64,000 nucleotides of DNA from Billgrantia montanilacus (GCF_003336675.1 NZ_QPII01000001.1:530170-594169), one strand, 5' to 3'; numbered from the stretch's first letter, positions 37,434 to 50,758 are shown. Numbers and translations: made by a program. Notes: generated from the sequence alone by a model not told the origin.

Positions 37434-37745
37434 GTGGGTAGTGCTCAAAAACTCAAAATCTTGCGCAGCGTGGACGCCGCTTTGGCGAACCCGGCACTGC
37501 ATCAGCAGAAATTCAAGCGAATGCGCATGGTAGCCGCCGTTACCGCTTGGCTGGGGTTTTTTTCATGCTTCTTGTTGTATTTTCAGGGCCTCCCTGGAAT
37601 CTACCTTCCAATTCTGGCGTCGCTGTCAGGCGTGCTTTTTGGTGTTGCGCTCTATCTTGGGAATTCGATTAAACAGTGGCCCATACTAGCTCAACATGTC
37701 AGTCGGGAATCGGTCAGGGAGCAGATCAGTGAGCTCGAAACATAA
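37434..37745 (+). CDS. Hypothetical membrane protein
   Basis: 103 residues from GTG 37434, with AAGGAT about 9 bases upstream. Two membrane helices (near 33-52 and 57-75) lie between a basic N-terminus (LHQQKFKRMRM) and a soluble C-terminus. No family was recognised. The stop TAA is at the start of element 3. Confidence 0.6.
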   Translation: MGSAQKLKILRSVDAALANPALHQQKFKRMRMVAAVTAWLGFFSCFLLYFQGLPGIYLPILASLSGVLFGVALYLGNSIKQWPILAQHVSRESVREQISELET

Positions 37746-37793
37746 TCGGTGCAGGCATGGTGACGTCGTTACCATTATGCCTTCGGCACCATT
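37740..37793. repeat. attC-like palindromic element 3
   Basis: A strong stem: GGTGC, AGGCAT, GGTGACG on the left fold with CGTTACC, ATGCCT and GCACC on the right, with bulged bases, around TCG-like centre. It starts with ACATAATC just at the stop of the preceding ORF. A second small inverted repeat, TTGCGCATG/CATGCGCAA, follows at 37800-37830. Confidence 0.45.
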
Positions 37794-37838
37794 CCAAGGT
37801 TGCGCATGCTGCAAGCGTCATGCGCAAAAGGAGGAAGC

Positions 37839-38306
37839 GTGCATCAGGTAGCAGTCCAATGGATTGTGGGGTTGCTGAGAGAGAGAAATATTCCTTTTCT
37901 GATCTGCGGGGGGCTCGCAGCAAAGGGGTATGGCTCTGAGCGTGATCTGAACGATATTGATCTTTTCGTCCCCGGAGAGAATTTTTCGTCAGTGGTTCAG
38001 GCCGGCCAGGAATTTATATCCAAGGCGGCCTCTCACTACCAGGAGGAAGGCTGGGATCTAACCTATGTCCAGTTCAAGTATGAAGGAATCAAAGTAGAGG
38101 TGGGTAGCGCTGACGGCCCGAAAATCTTCGATGGAGGCAACGAGACTTGGGTTCCCCTCAACATAGATTTTTCTCGCTATGCGACCGTGCATTTGCTGGG
38201 TCTTGAGCTTCCCCTTATGCTGAAGGACGATCTGGTACATTATAAATCTTCACTTTCACGTCCAGTGGATATCGAGGATATCCGTGCCATCCGTGAGAGC
38301 GCATAA
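37839..38306 (+). CDS. Minimal nucleotidyltransferase-like protein
   Basis: 155 residues from GTG 37839, chosen because AAAAGGAGGAA lies 6-10 bases upstream. FLICGGLAAKGYGSERDLNDIDLFVP is the GG...D.D nucleotidyltransferase pattern (Asp pair in NDIDLFV), with a further Asp in DLVHYK region. Similar small nucleotidyltransferases occur in cassette arrays and in toxin-antitoxin loci; no HEPN partner was seen. Stop TAA sits at the edge of element 4. Confidence 0.6.
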   Translation: MHQVAVQWIVGLLRERNIPFLICGGLAAKGYGSERDLNDIDLFVPGENFSSVVQAGQEFISKAASHYQEEGWDLTYVQFKYEGIKVEVGSADGPKIFDGGNETWVPLNIDFSRYATVHLLGLELPLMLKDDLVHYKSSLSRPVDIEDIRAIRESA

Positions 38307-38379
38307 ACAGGCTATGCATCGGATGCTGGAACCTCTGCTTCGCGCCGATTTTTTCACAGGTGATGGGGGCGTCATGCGC
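38299..38379. repeat. attC-like element 4
   Basis: GCGCATAA (38299-38306) and TCATGCGC (38372-38379) form an imperfect inverted repeat across ~65 bases. The segment GCGTCATGCGCAA is also found at 37818-37830, before the preceding ORF. The stop of the nucleotidyltransferase gene is within the left arm. Confidence 0.3.
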
Positions 38380-38460
38380 AAGGAGGCAATGGTGAAAATT
38401 CGTGAAACGGAGAGGTTGAGTGTGCGGCTGCTGTGCAATGCGTTACGAAGTAAGGAGTAA
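38314..38460 (+). CDS. Possible small ORF, 48 residues
   Basis: Reads MHRMLEPLLRADFFTGDGG to LLCNALRSKE, ending 3 bases before the next gene. It overlaps element 4 and has no clear Shine-Dalgarno; internal ATGs at 38374 and 38389 (after AAGGAGG) are alternatives. It may be only a leader or chance. Confidence 0.2.
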   Translation: MHRMLEPLLRADFFTGDGGVMRKEAMVKIRETERLSVRLLCNALRSKE

Positions 38461-38463
38461 ACG

Positions 38464-38880
38464 ATGTTGAAACCTGTCATACAGGAAGAATCTACAGGGT
38501 GCGGCATTGCGTCTGTTGCCAACATTCTGGGAAAGACCTATTCGGAAATGAAGGACACAGCAAACGCTATGGGTATCCATGCTGAAGATAAATTGCTTTG
38601 GTCTGATACCCAGTATGTGAGGAAGATGTTGTCTCATGCCGGGGTCGAGACGTCTGCCGATGAGACTCCTTTTAAATCATGGAGTGCGCTGCCCAATTTG
38701 GCATTACTCTCTATCAAGCACCATCAGGAAGAGGGCATGAATTTCTGGCACTGGGTTGTTTTCAAGCGTGTAGGTTGTCAGGCTTTTGTCCTGGATTCAG
38801 CAGATTATCTTTCATCCAATATTCGAACGGACTTCAATGAAATGCAGCCCAAGTGGTTCATCGAGGTCAAGAATGCATAA
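38464..38880 (+). CDS. C39-like cysteine peptidase domain protein
   Basis: 138 residues. The catalytic Cys is in EESTGCGIASVANILGKTYSE, His in FWHWVVFKR and an Asp/Asn in FVLDSADY, the order seen in C39-like papain-fold peptidases. There is no signal peptide or transporter domain. Start ATG has AAGGAGTAAACG directly upstream. The stop TAA is in the start of element 5. Such proteins occur in integron-type cassettes; the target is unknown. Confidence 0.65.
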   Translation: MLKPVIQEESTGCGIASVANILGKTYSEMKDTANAMGIHAEDKLLWSDTQYVRKMLSHAGVETSADETPFKSWSALPNLALLSIKHHQEEGMNFWHWVVFKRVGCQAFVLDSADYLSSNIRTDFNEMQPKWFIEVKNA

Positions 38881-38950
38881 TCAGTCCAACATATTCGCTT
38901 CCTATGGTCTCCAGACGCTCGTTCTTCGCCGTTTATGGCGGGCATTATGC
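38875..38950. repeat. attC-like element 5
   Basis: GCATAAT (38875-38881) and ATTATGC (38944-38950) are a perfect 7-bp inverted repeat with ~62 bases between. It marks the right end of the cassette-like ORF series. Confidence 0.4.
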
Positions 38951-39232
38951 GTCACCACAGTGGAGTAGTGGCTTATGACCACGAATCAATCGATTGCCCG
39001 GTGCGCTTTGCTGGTCGGCCGATGAGGTGCGGGAGTCCAGGAAGCGCATTTCTCCTTCCACGCCATGTCTCGTACCAAACGAGAAGAATCGGATCTGCGC
39101 TGCGGCGCGAGACGGCCAGGGGGGCGTACTGTCTGCTAGCGTTGAGTGAATCGCCGACGCGCACAGTCGTGTGGCCGAAGTTAGGTGATAACCTGACCTT
39201 GCCGGTTCGATAACGGTCACAACGGAGGTGCC

Positions 39233-41590
39233 ATGAGCCAGATCTTGAGCATGCAGACATGCGCAGACGATGCCCGCAGTGCCGTTCGCGAGTTCTACCA
39301 GGAGGTCATTCAGCCCGATACCGAGCTGGTGATGTTCTTCTGTTCCAGCCACTACGACTTGGCGGCGCTGGCCGACGAGATGAGTGGCCTGTTCGGTGAC
39401 ATACCGGTAGTGGGCTGCACCACGGCGGGAGAAATCGGCCCCTTGGGCTATCGCGACCACACGCTCAGTGGCGTCAGCTTCCCGGCTGGCAGCAGTACGG
39501 CCGTGACGGGGCGGCTGGACTCCCTGCAGCAGTTCAGTATCGGCCGTGGCCAGGCTTTCAGCCAGTCGCTCCTGCAACGCCTGGAGGCCCGAACGACAAG
39601 GCCGAGCGGGGGCAACAGCTTCGGTTTCCTCCTCATCGACGGCCTGTCCGTGCGCGAAGAGCAGGTGGCAAGAACGCTTCAGACGGCGCTGGGCGATATC
39701 GTGCTGGTGGGTGGTTCGGCGGGAGATGACCTGCGCTTCGGCCGAACCTGGGTTTACCATGACGGTGCCTTTCACCGCGACAGTGCCGTACTGCTTCTTC
39801 TGAAGACGGACTTTGCGTTCCGCCTGTTCAAGACCCAGCACTTCCTTTCGTTGGAAGAGCGCCTTGTCGTCACTCGGGCCAATGCGGAACAACGGATCGT
39901 CCACGAGATCAACGGCATGCCTGCTGCCCAGGCCTATGCAGAGCTGATCGGCGTCACGATGGAGACGCTCGAACCCGGGCATTTCGCCGCCGCACCGGTG
40001 GTGGTGCTGATCGACGGCACCGATTATGTGCGCTCGATTCAGAAGGCTGAGCCAGACGGCAGCCTTACCTTCTACAGCGCCATCGACGAGGGGCTGGTCC
40101 TGCGGGTGGCCCAGGGGATGGACCTGGTCTCGGACCTGGAAGCGACGATGGCGCAACTGTGCGAGGAGCTCGGCCCACCACAGCTGGTGCTCGCCTGCGA
40201 CTGCATCCTGCGCAACCTGGAGGTCACTCAGAAGGAGAGCAAGACGGCAGTGGAGGCGGTTTTCAAGCGCCACCGTGCGGTGGGCTTCAGCACCTATGGT
40301 GAACAGTATGGCGGAGTTCACATGAACCAGACGCTGACCGGTATCGCCATCGGCAGTTCTCTTCGCAGCGCAACGAGCGCACCGTCGAACTGCCTGAGTT
40401 CGTCCCACCCTCTTCGGCAGCAGGTCTCGCGAGCTGCCGGGCTCCAGTCGGTGCCGCTGCGGCAGATCGAGTCCGAACGGCTGCACATAATGATGCAGGC
40501 GCTAATGGACCGCGCCGAGCGCAACACCAGCGTGCGGGGCTCGGACTTCAGCCTGTTCCAGACCGCGGTGATGCTGGAGGATCAGGTAAGAGCGAGAACC
40601 AGGGATCTCGAGGTAGCGCTGAGTGAGAACGAGCAGATCAATCGGGCCCTTCAGCTGGCTCAGGAGGGCATGGCGAGAGAGATACACGAGCGGCGGGAGG
40701 CCCTCGAGGCCCTTGAACGGGAGCAGGAGGAGCAACGGGTTCTCATCCGCAAGCTCGAGGAGGCGCATAACCAGCTGCTGCAATCGGAGAAACTCGCTTC
40801 CATCGGCCAGCTTGCCGCAGGTATCGCTCATGAAATCAACAACCCCATCGGCTTCGTCAATTCCAACCTCAACACGCTGCGCCAGTACATCGATGATCTG
40901 CTGCGCTTGATCGATGCCTACGAGACGCTAGAGCCGACGTTGACGGCCGAGGCCGCAGGGCAGCTCGCAGCCCTCAAGACGGAACTCGATCTGGACTACC
41001 TGCGCGAGGACGTCGGTTCATTACTCGACGAGTCCATCGATGGTACCGCACGGGTACGCCGCATCGTCCAGGACCTGCGGGACTTTTCCCGCACCGGTGC
41101 CACCGACTGGCAGTTCGCCGATCTGCATCAGGGGCTCGAGAGCACTCTCAACGTGGCGGCCAACGAGATCAAGTACAAGGCCACGGTAGTGCGCGAGTAT
41201 GGCCAACTGCCCGCGGTCGAGTGCGTGCCGGCACAGCTCAATCAGGTTTTCCTCAACCTGCTGGTCAATGCGGCACAGGCGATTGGCGAGCGCGGTACCA
41301 TTACCGTTCGAACCGGTTGCGAGGGCGACCAGGTCTGGCTCGCCTTTGTCGATGATGGCGGGGGAATCCCGGCTGAACTGCAGTCGCGGATCTTCGATCC
41401 CTTCTTTACCACCAAGCCGGTGGGAGAGGGGACCGGTCTCGGCCTGTCGCTGTCCTATGGGATCGTGCAAAAGCACGGTGGGCGCATCGAAGTCGATAGC
41501 CTACCCGGAGCGGGTACGACCTTTACCATCCGGCTACCAATTCGGCGTACCTCAGCCGAAAGCGCCTCAGCGGTTGAACAGCCACAATAA
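39233..41590 (+). CDS. FIST-domain histidine kinase
   Basis: 785 residues. FIST_N covers about residues 20-215 ([29 protein letters not shown]) and FIST_C about 225-370 ([21 protein letters not shown]). A coiled coil (about 430-520) leads to HisKA with His533 in [18 protein letters not shown], then HATPase ([35 protein letters not shown]). FIST proteins such as NosP bind haem and sense NO, often with a separate kinase; here both are fused. There is no transmembrane segment, and AACGGAGGT precedes the ATG. Confidence 0.88.
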   Translation: MSQILSMQTCADDARSAVREFYQEVIQPDTELVMFFCSSHYDLAALADEMSGLFGDIPVVGCTTAGEIGPLGYRDHTLSGVSFPAGSSTAVTGRLDSLQQFSIGRGQAFSQSLLQRLEARTTRPSGGNSFGFLLIDGLSVREEQVARTLQTALGDIVLVGGSAGDDLRFGRTWVYHDGAFHRDSAVLLLLKTDFAFRLFKTQHFLSLEERLVVTRANAEQRIVHEINGMPAAQAYAELIGVTMETLEPGHFAAAPVVVLIDGTDYVRSIQKAEPDGSLTFYSAIDEGLVLRVAQGMDLVSDLEATMAQLCEELGPPQLVLACDCILRNLEVTQKESKTAVEAVFKRHRAVGFSTYGEQYGGVHMNQTLTGIAIGSSLRSATSAPSNCLSSSHPLRQQVSRAAGLQSVPLRQIESERLHIMMQALMDRAERNTSVRGSDFSLFQTAVMLEDQVRARTRDLEVALSENEQINRALQLAQEGMAREIHERREALEALEREQEEQRVLIRKLEEAHNQLLQSEKLASIGQLAAGIAHEINNPIGFVNSNLNTLRQYIDDLLRLIDAYETLEPTLTAEAAGQLAALKTELDLDYLREDVGSLLDESIDGTARVRRIVQDLRDFSRTGATDWQFADLHQGLESTLNVAANEIKYKATVVREYGQLPAVECVPAQLNQVFLNLLVNAAQAIGERGTITVRTGCEGDQVWLAFVDDGGGIPAELQSRIFDPFFTTKPVGEGTGLGLSLSYGIVQKHGGRIEVDSLPGAGTTFTIRLPIRRTSAESASAVEQPQ

Positions 41591-41701
41591 TTCGCCGATC
41601 AGCAGGCTCAGCCGGATCATGGTGGTAATCGGAAAGAAGAACGAGTCGTCATCGTGGCGAATGCTGTTCTCGCCTGTAACTGGCCGCTGGCCGCCCTTTC
41701 A
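41567..41701 (-). pseudogene. Broken DUF2905 gene fragment
   Basis: Minus-strand reading GENSIRHDDDSFFFPITTMI...LLWLFNR matches the C-terminal half of the intact DUF2905 gene at 43110-43310 (RRENFSFYFPITTMILIS...), but a frameshift and an in-frame stop at 41699-41701 remove the N-terminal half. It overlaps the end of the FIST kinase gene. It probably is a remnant of duplication or rearrangement. Confidence 0.65.
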
Positions 41702-41746
41702 GGGTGCCGCTGCACTTCCGCGTTGGGTAGCATCCTGGAGCTTTTG

Positions 41747-41947
41747 ATGACAACAAGCATTGGATTAATCGTGATAGTTACCTTTTTAGTTGCCAGCGGG
41801 GTGATTCTTCTGCGAAGCTCCAGGCAAAAGAGGTTAGGTATACGGCAAAGAATACTTTTTTCGACCTTGGCTGGGGTTGTGGTTATATATGTTGCATGGT
41901 TGGCTGTCATGGTTTTTGTGGTTGGTCCATCAATGCGTGCGATGTAA
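41747..41947 (+). CDS. Small hydrophobic protein, 66 residues
   Basis: Starts at ATG 41747 with GGAG 9 bases upstream. Two membrane helices (residues 5-22 and 39-57) around a basic loop RSSRQKRLGIRQR. AT-rich relative to flanks. No family was recognised. It follows the broken DUF2905 gene. Confidence 0.45.
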   Translation: MTTSIGLIVIVTFLVASGVILLRSSRQKRLGIRQRILFSTLAGVVVIYVAWLAVMVFVVGPSMRAM

Positions 41948-42029
41948 AATGGCCGTGATTCAGCAATAAATCAGCGATATAGCCATCACCATCTACAACG
42001 GGCAGGCAAGGTTGTCCGTTCTAGTAAGT

Positions 42030-42170
42030 GAGTCATCACTTATGCCCCGCCCCAGTGATAGTCTCGCCCCCGGGATAAGCCCCAAACAACGTTGATAAGC
42101 AGCACCTTATCTGCTTTGCGGGTGAGGCTACCCAAGCCTAGTATGAGGTCTTAAGGCCGCTAAGATGGCT
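42030..42170. repeat. Block B, diverged copy of the 36320-36480 sequence
   Basis: Shares TAGTAAGT, CGTTGAT, TTTGCGGG and AGTATGA-type anchors, in the same order and orientation, with 36318-36440. The minus-strand reading (LLINVVWGLSRGRDYHWGG) resembles the C-terminal part of block A. No gene is credible in this piece itself; it appears to be decayed. Confidence 0.35.
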
Positions 42171-42233
42171 CGGGAATTAATGGGGTGCCCGGCTGGTCGA
42201 ATCCCTTCGCCTACGAGATGGAGCTTACGATGA

Positions 42234-42455
42234 TCTGCTTGTTCGTGTTCGAATTTCGATCGAGGGCCGGACGATGATGGCGCATGCCACTTTGTATCGG
42301 GGCTCATTTTCAGTGTCGAGTTGAAGAGGCCGAAAAGTTTCTTTTTGGACAAAGAGTTGAGGATTTCCAGTGTCACGGAAGGGAGCCCAAGAGACTCTTT
42401 TACTCAAGTACTTGATCGAGCGGAGCATGGAAAAGAACGTAATAATGCCGACTAA
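42234..42455 (+). pseudogene. Possible frameshifted gene remnant
   Basis: A frame open from 42234 without any start reads protein-like VELKRPKSFFLDKELRISS to TQVLDRAEHGKERNNAD. The preceding bases also read protein-like in another frame (LRDGAYDDLLVRVRISIEG), suggesting a frameshift. AT-rich. Family not recognised, and this may be chance. Confidence 0.2.
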
Positions 42456-42545
42456 CAATGCGCTGCACCCGTCACTTGACCCTGCCCGCCTTGCGCTGCC
42501 GCTCCATCGTAATGCCGCCCAGTATCTCACAAGGAAGAATCACTG

Positions 42546-43052
42546 ATGAATAAGCTGATTGCTGGCATCTTGCTGCTGTTTCTGCTGCCTAATGCAGCGT
42601 TATCAGCAGAGCTTTGGGGGCCTACCACTGCTGGAATGACGATTAAGGATGTCATGCGTGTCGTCGATGACGCTTACCGTATAGACGAAGAGGAGGGCGG
42701 TCGCCTGGCGACCAGCGCTGTTGAAGCTGTGCGCAGAGATGACGTCGAGCTGGCGGGCGAGACCTTCACGCAGCGCTTTTACTTCCTTAATGGTCAGCTT
42801 ACCCAAGTGACGATGAAGCTGGATAACACGCGCGGTTTCGATTCCATGCTGGGTTTTGTAGATTCCCTGACGGAAGAAATGCGCGATCGATATGGTCAAG
42901 AGGTCGATTCAGAGATGATAAAGACAGGTGCCATGCGACAAGCGAAAGTGGGCTGGATCGACGGCAACCGAAAGATAAGAATCTTCCTGATGTCCATGGG
43001 ACCGGACGATTCGTTGCTGAATGTGAATTACCAGGGATACTTTGGTGATTGA
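42546..43052 (+). CDS. Hypothetical secreted protein
   Basis: 168 residues with a signal peptide (MNKLIAGILLLFLLPNAALS|A). The mature part starts ELWGPTTAGMTIKDVMRVVDDAYRI and ends in a compact domain with KVGWIDGNRKIRIFLMSMGPD. CAAGGAAGAATC is just before the ATG. No known family was recognised; proteins with such a W-x-x-x-x-x-GMT start are common in accessory regions. Confidence 0.65.
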   Translation: MNKLIAGILLLFLLPNAALSAELWGPTTAGMTIKDVMRVVDDAYRIDEEEGGRLATSAVEAVRRDDVELAGETFTQRFYFLNGQLTQVTMKLDNTRGFDSMLGFVDSLTEEMRDRYGQEVDSEMIKTGAMRQAKVGWIDGNRKIRIFLMSMGPDDSLLNVNYQGYFGD

Positions 43053-43109
43053 TTAATACTCACACTGGTGCTGCCTGCCACGGTCGCTCAAGGCGTTGCC
43101 GGGGGAAGG

Positions 43110-43310
43110 TCACCTGCTCGATAGCCACATGATCAGCGAGAGCACCATGCTGATCAGGATCATGGTGGTGATGGGGAAGTAGAACGAGAAATTCTCTCGG
43201 CGAATGGCAATGTCGCCGGGCAGTTGGCCAAGGGGCAGCTTGGAGAGCCAGGGCCAGAGCAGCCCGATGGCAACGATGCACAGGCCGATGATGATCAGGG
43301 TGCGGGACAT
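43110..43310 (-). CDS. DUF2905 family membrane protein
   Basis: 66 residues. LIIIGLCIVAIGLLWPWLSKLPLGQLPGDI followed by RRENFSFYFPITTMILIS is the full DUF2905 pattern with two membrane helices. The function is unknown. A truncated second copy is at 41567-41701, 1.4 kb away on the same strand. Confidence 0.9.
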   Translation of the reverse strand: MSRTLIIIGLCIVAIGLLWPWLSKLPLGQLPGDIAIRRENFSFYFPITTMILISMVLSLIMWLSSR

Positions 43311-43344
43311 GCTGCCTCCTGTTCGCTCGTGGCTCGACTCGACT

Positions 43345-43380
43345 GCCGGTGGGGTGTGAGCTGCACCCCGCCGGCCTTTC
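43345..43380. terminator. Hairpin between ydiJ and DUF2905
   Basis: GCCGGTGGGGTG (43345-43356) and CACCCCGCCGGC (43364-43375) pair with one mismatch around a 7-base loop. T-rich sequence follows on the plus strand. It may end transcription on either strand. Confidence 0.5.
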
Positions 43381-43419
43381 TATTTTGCCTCTGTTTCAGC
43401 AACTCATTTACCAGCCTAT

Positions 43420-48137
<4,718 letters not shown>

Positions 48138-48168
48138 GCATCCGGCCGTATGCTTGGCGCGGAAAGCG

Positions 48169-48204
48169 AAACACCCCACCGATTGGCGTCGGTGGGGTGT
48201 TTTC
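48169..48204 (+). terminator. Terminator downstream of serS
   Basis: ACACCCCACCGA (48171-48182), loop TTGGCG, TCGGTGGGGTGT (48189-48200), followed by TTTTCG. Its mirror T/A-run also suits the minus-strand SIMPL gene that ends at 48240. Confidence 0.85.
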
Positions 48205-48239
48205 GTTTGGGCTTACGATCCAGGTCTTATAACCAGGGC

Positions 48240-49007
48240 CTATGACTCCGGTTCGATCTCCCAGCTGACGCTGACCCCGGCGTCGATGGTGACGGTGCCG
48301 GGGCGGTATTCGGCCTGGGGCGCGCTTTCACGCATATCGGCACTCATGGCCATCATGCGCGGGGCGTAGATCGGCGACTGGGTCTCGCTCACCGTGAGCA
48401 CCGACCCCAGCGTCACGCCCAGAGTGGAGGCCATCAGCTCGGCCTTGTGGCGCGCCTTCTCCAGCGCCATTACCAGCGCTTCATCGGTGGCGGCGTCGCG
48501 GTCGGCGAGGTCGTACATCACGCCGTCCAGGGCATTGACCCCGGCCTCTGTCAGCGCGTCGAGCAACAGTGGCAAGCTATCCAGGTCGGCCACCTTCACC
48601 TGAAAGGGGCGTTCCAGCCGAGTTCGTACGAGCGTCTCGCGATCACCTTCGCTCGTCCTGGCGCCGGGAATATGCTCCGGATGAACGTTCAGCGAACCGG
48701 CGCTGATCGCATCCCGGTCCAGCCCCGCTTCCTCCAGAGTGCGGATCAGCTCGGTGGCGCGCTCCTCCAGCCGGTCACGAGCCTCTCGCAGCGCCGTGGG
48801 GTCGCTGCTGTCCTCTTCTTCGCGAGCGATGGCCGGGGTGCGTTCCCACAGCCGGGCGCTGAGCGTGGCGCGGTCAGGCACCACTTCCAATTGGGCCTCG
48901 GCCTGGACATCGAGCCGCGAGCGAGTGTCATCGGCTTGTGCGGCCGTGAGCGGCGCGATGGCAATCAGCGCGCCCAGCAGAAAATGTGGGAGATATGAAC
49001 GGGGCAT
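48240..49007 (-). CDS. SIMPL-domain (DUF541) secreted protein
   Basis: 255 residues. The signal peptide ends near LTAAQA. SIMPL features: VQAEAQLEVVPDRATLSARL near the start, the SLNVHPEH segment, and KARHKAELMASTLGVTLGSVLTVSETQ. YggE-like proteins of this type are periplasmic stress proteins. It is convergent with serS. Confidence 0.88.
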   Translation of the reverse strand: MPRSYLPHFLLGALIAIAPLTAAQADDTRSRLDVQAEAQLEVVPDRATLSARLWERTPAIAREEEDSSDPTALREARDRLEERATELIRTLEEAGLDRDAISAGSLNVHPEHIPGARTSEGDRETLVRTRLERPFQVKVADLDSLPLLLDALTEAGVNALDGVMYDLADRDAATDEALVMALEKARHKAELMASTLGVTLGSVLTVSETQSPIYAPRMMAMSADMRESAPQAEYRPGTVTIDAGVSVSWEIEPES

Positions 49008-49210
49008 GGCGCCTCCTTGCTGCAGGTAGTGTCAGGGGTGGTGTTGGGGGGACTGTTCGATTCGAGACACGATTCCGAGTAATGTTCCGTTACCGTTCGG
49101 TTTTCTTTGAAGGCCCAGGGATTATCGAGGGGCGGTTTGGCGAACGCGGCATTTGTGTCACCGCCCCGCACGCGCCATGATGAGTATCACACGCGAGACA
49201 GGGACGTGAC

Positions 49211-50320
49211 ATGCTCCGCCGTAATAATGATGCGCACTACAGCTATCCTCTCACGCTGACAGTGGCGCTGGCCGCACTAGTGATCATCATAGCCGGCATA
49301 AGGGCGGGAGCCGACCTGATCGTGCCACTGCTGCTGGCGCTGTTCATAGCGGTGGTGTGTACCTCTCCGGTGAACTGGCTGCATCGCTGGGGTATCGGTC
49401 TCCGCCTCGCGGTTCTGATCACCCTGCTGGTAATTGGCGCCTTCCTCTCCCTGGTCGGGCTGTTGGTGGTCAACACCTTCGGCACCTTCACGCAAGCGTT
49501 GCCCGGCATCGAGTCGCGCCTCTACGAGCGCTATCTGGATCTTCTCGACACCATGGCTTCCATGGGGCTTGCGATCGACCCCGAAATGCTGGCAGAGCTG
49601 GTCGATGTCGAGGATGGTAGCGCGTGGTTCCCGACCCTGCTGGGCGGCCTGGGGAACCTGCTGGTGCAGAGCATCGTGGTGGCACTGCTGGTCATCTTCA
49701 TGCTGTACGAGACGCTGAATTTTCGCGACAAGGTTTTCCTTGCCCTGGACGACCCCGCGCCCAGTCTCCGGCGTTTCCAGGAGTTCAGCCAGACCCTCAA
49801 GCGCTACCTGGCCGTCAAGACAGTGATCAGCCTGGTGACCGGCGCGTTGGCCTGGCTGGCCTGCATGGTGATGGGTGTGGACTTTCCGCTGCTATGGGGT
49901 GTGTTGGCCTTCGCGCTGAATTTCATTCCCAATATCGGCTCGGCTCTCGCCGCCATACCGCCGGTCCTGCTGTTGCTGATATCCCAGCACGGTGGGCTGC
50001 TGGACGCCTTCGGACTGGCAATGGCCTATCTGGTCATCAACTTCGTCCTCGGCAACCTGGTGGAGCCTCGCCTGATGGGGCGGGCGCTGGGCCTGTCGAC
50101 CCTGGTGGCGTTTCTGTCGCTGGTGGTATGGGGGTGGGCGCTGGGGGTGGTGGGAATGCTGCTGTCGGTTGTGCTGACCATGACACTGAAAATTGCGCTG
50201 GATAGCCATCCCGAGACACGCTGGATCGCCCACCTGCTGGGGCCGGGGAGGGAGCCGATCGGCCCGGGGGTTGTCGGAAACATCGAGCGGAGTGCTTCCG
50301 ATCGCGATGACCGTACCTGA
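49211..50320 (+). CDS. AI-2E family transporter (TqsA/YdiK/PerM type)
   Basis: 369 residues with about seven membrane helices and an internal soluble segment (about residues 100-145). LAFALNFIPNIGSALAAIPPVLL and the C-terminal VINFVLGNLVEPRLMGRALGLSTLV are the family signature. Members export diverse solutes (AI-2 in TqsA, Na/Li in others); substrate here is unknown. Confidence 0.9.
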   Translation: MLRRNNDAHYSYPLTLTVALAALVIIIAGIRAGADLIVPLLLALFIAVVCTSPVNWLHRWGIGLRLAVLITLLVIGAFLSLVGLLVVNTFGTFTQALPGIESRLYERYLDLLDTMASMGLAIDPEMLAELVDVEDGSAWFPTLLGGLGNLLVQSIVVALLVIFMLYETLNFRDKVFLALDDPAPSLRRFQEFSQTLKRYLAVKTVISLVTGALAWLACMVMGVDFPLLWGVLAFALNFIPNIGSALAAIPPVLLLLISQHGGLLDAFGLAMAYLVINFVLGNLVEPRLMGRALGLSTLVAFLSLVVWGWALGVVGMLLSVVLTMTLKIALDSHPETRWIAHLLGPGREPIGPGVVGNIERSASDRDDRT

Positions 50321-50385
50321 TGATCTTACTTGATGACCTTGCCTGAGCCGCGATACCAGAGCGACCTTGCGTGAGTCAGAAACGA

Positions 50386-50411
50386 TTCGCCCCGGTCAGG
50401 GCCGGGGCGAA
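50386..50411. terminator. Hairpin downstream of trxA
   Basis: TTCGCCCCGG (50386-50395), loop TCAGGG, CCGGGGCGAA (50402-50411) between the convergent AI-2E and trxA genes. On the minus strand the stem is followed by TCGTTTC, so it may end trxA transcription. Confidence 0.7.
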
Positions 50412-50434
50412 GGAGGAGTCTTGGCCTCTTTGAA

Positions 50435-50758
50435 TCAGGCGTTCTGATCGATGAACTGTGCCAGCTGCGACTTGGATTGGGCACCGACCAGTGAAGCGAC
50501 CTTGGAGCCCGACTTGAACAGCATCACGGTAGGCACGCCACGAACACCCTGTTCGGCGGCAATTTCGGGGGCGTCGTCCACGTTAATACTGACTACCTTG
50601 AGATTGCCGGAACGCTCCTCGGCAACCTCGTCGATCACCGGTGCCATGACTTTACAGGGGCCGCACCACGGGGCCCAGAACTTCAGCAGCACGGGTTGAT
50701 CTGCCTTCAGGACTTCCTGCTCGAAGTTGGCATTGGTGACATCGACGTTATTGGCCAT
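50435..50758 (-). CDS. trxA: Thioredoxin 1
   Basis: 107 residues with the active-site WCGPCK (Cys32, Cys35), the QPVLLKFWAPWCGPC lead, and the conserved cis-Pro in RGVPTVMLFKSG. It is the main cytoplasmic disulfide reductant, and thioredoxin is the usual electron donor to the PAPS reductase found at 52008. Confidence 0.97.
   Translation of the reverse strand: MANNVDVTNANFEQEVLKADQPVLLKFWAPWCGPCKVMAPVIDEVAEERSGNLKVVSINVDDAPEIAAEQGVRGVPTVMLFKSGSKVASLVGAQSKSQLAQFIDQNA

Noticed and set aside
38945..40486. A 513-codon open frame opposite the FIST kinase gene
   Set aside because: It is antisense to a gene with clear domains, rich in His/Gln/Arg, and has no family pattern; high-GC DNA commonly leaves such frames open.
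42185..42220. tRNA T-arm-like GGTCGAATCCC
   Set aside because: No cloverleaf could be formed around it.
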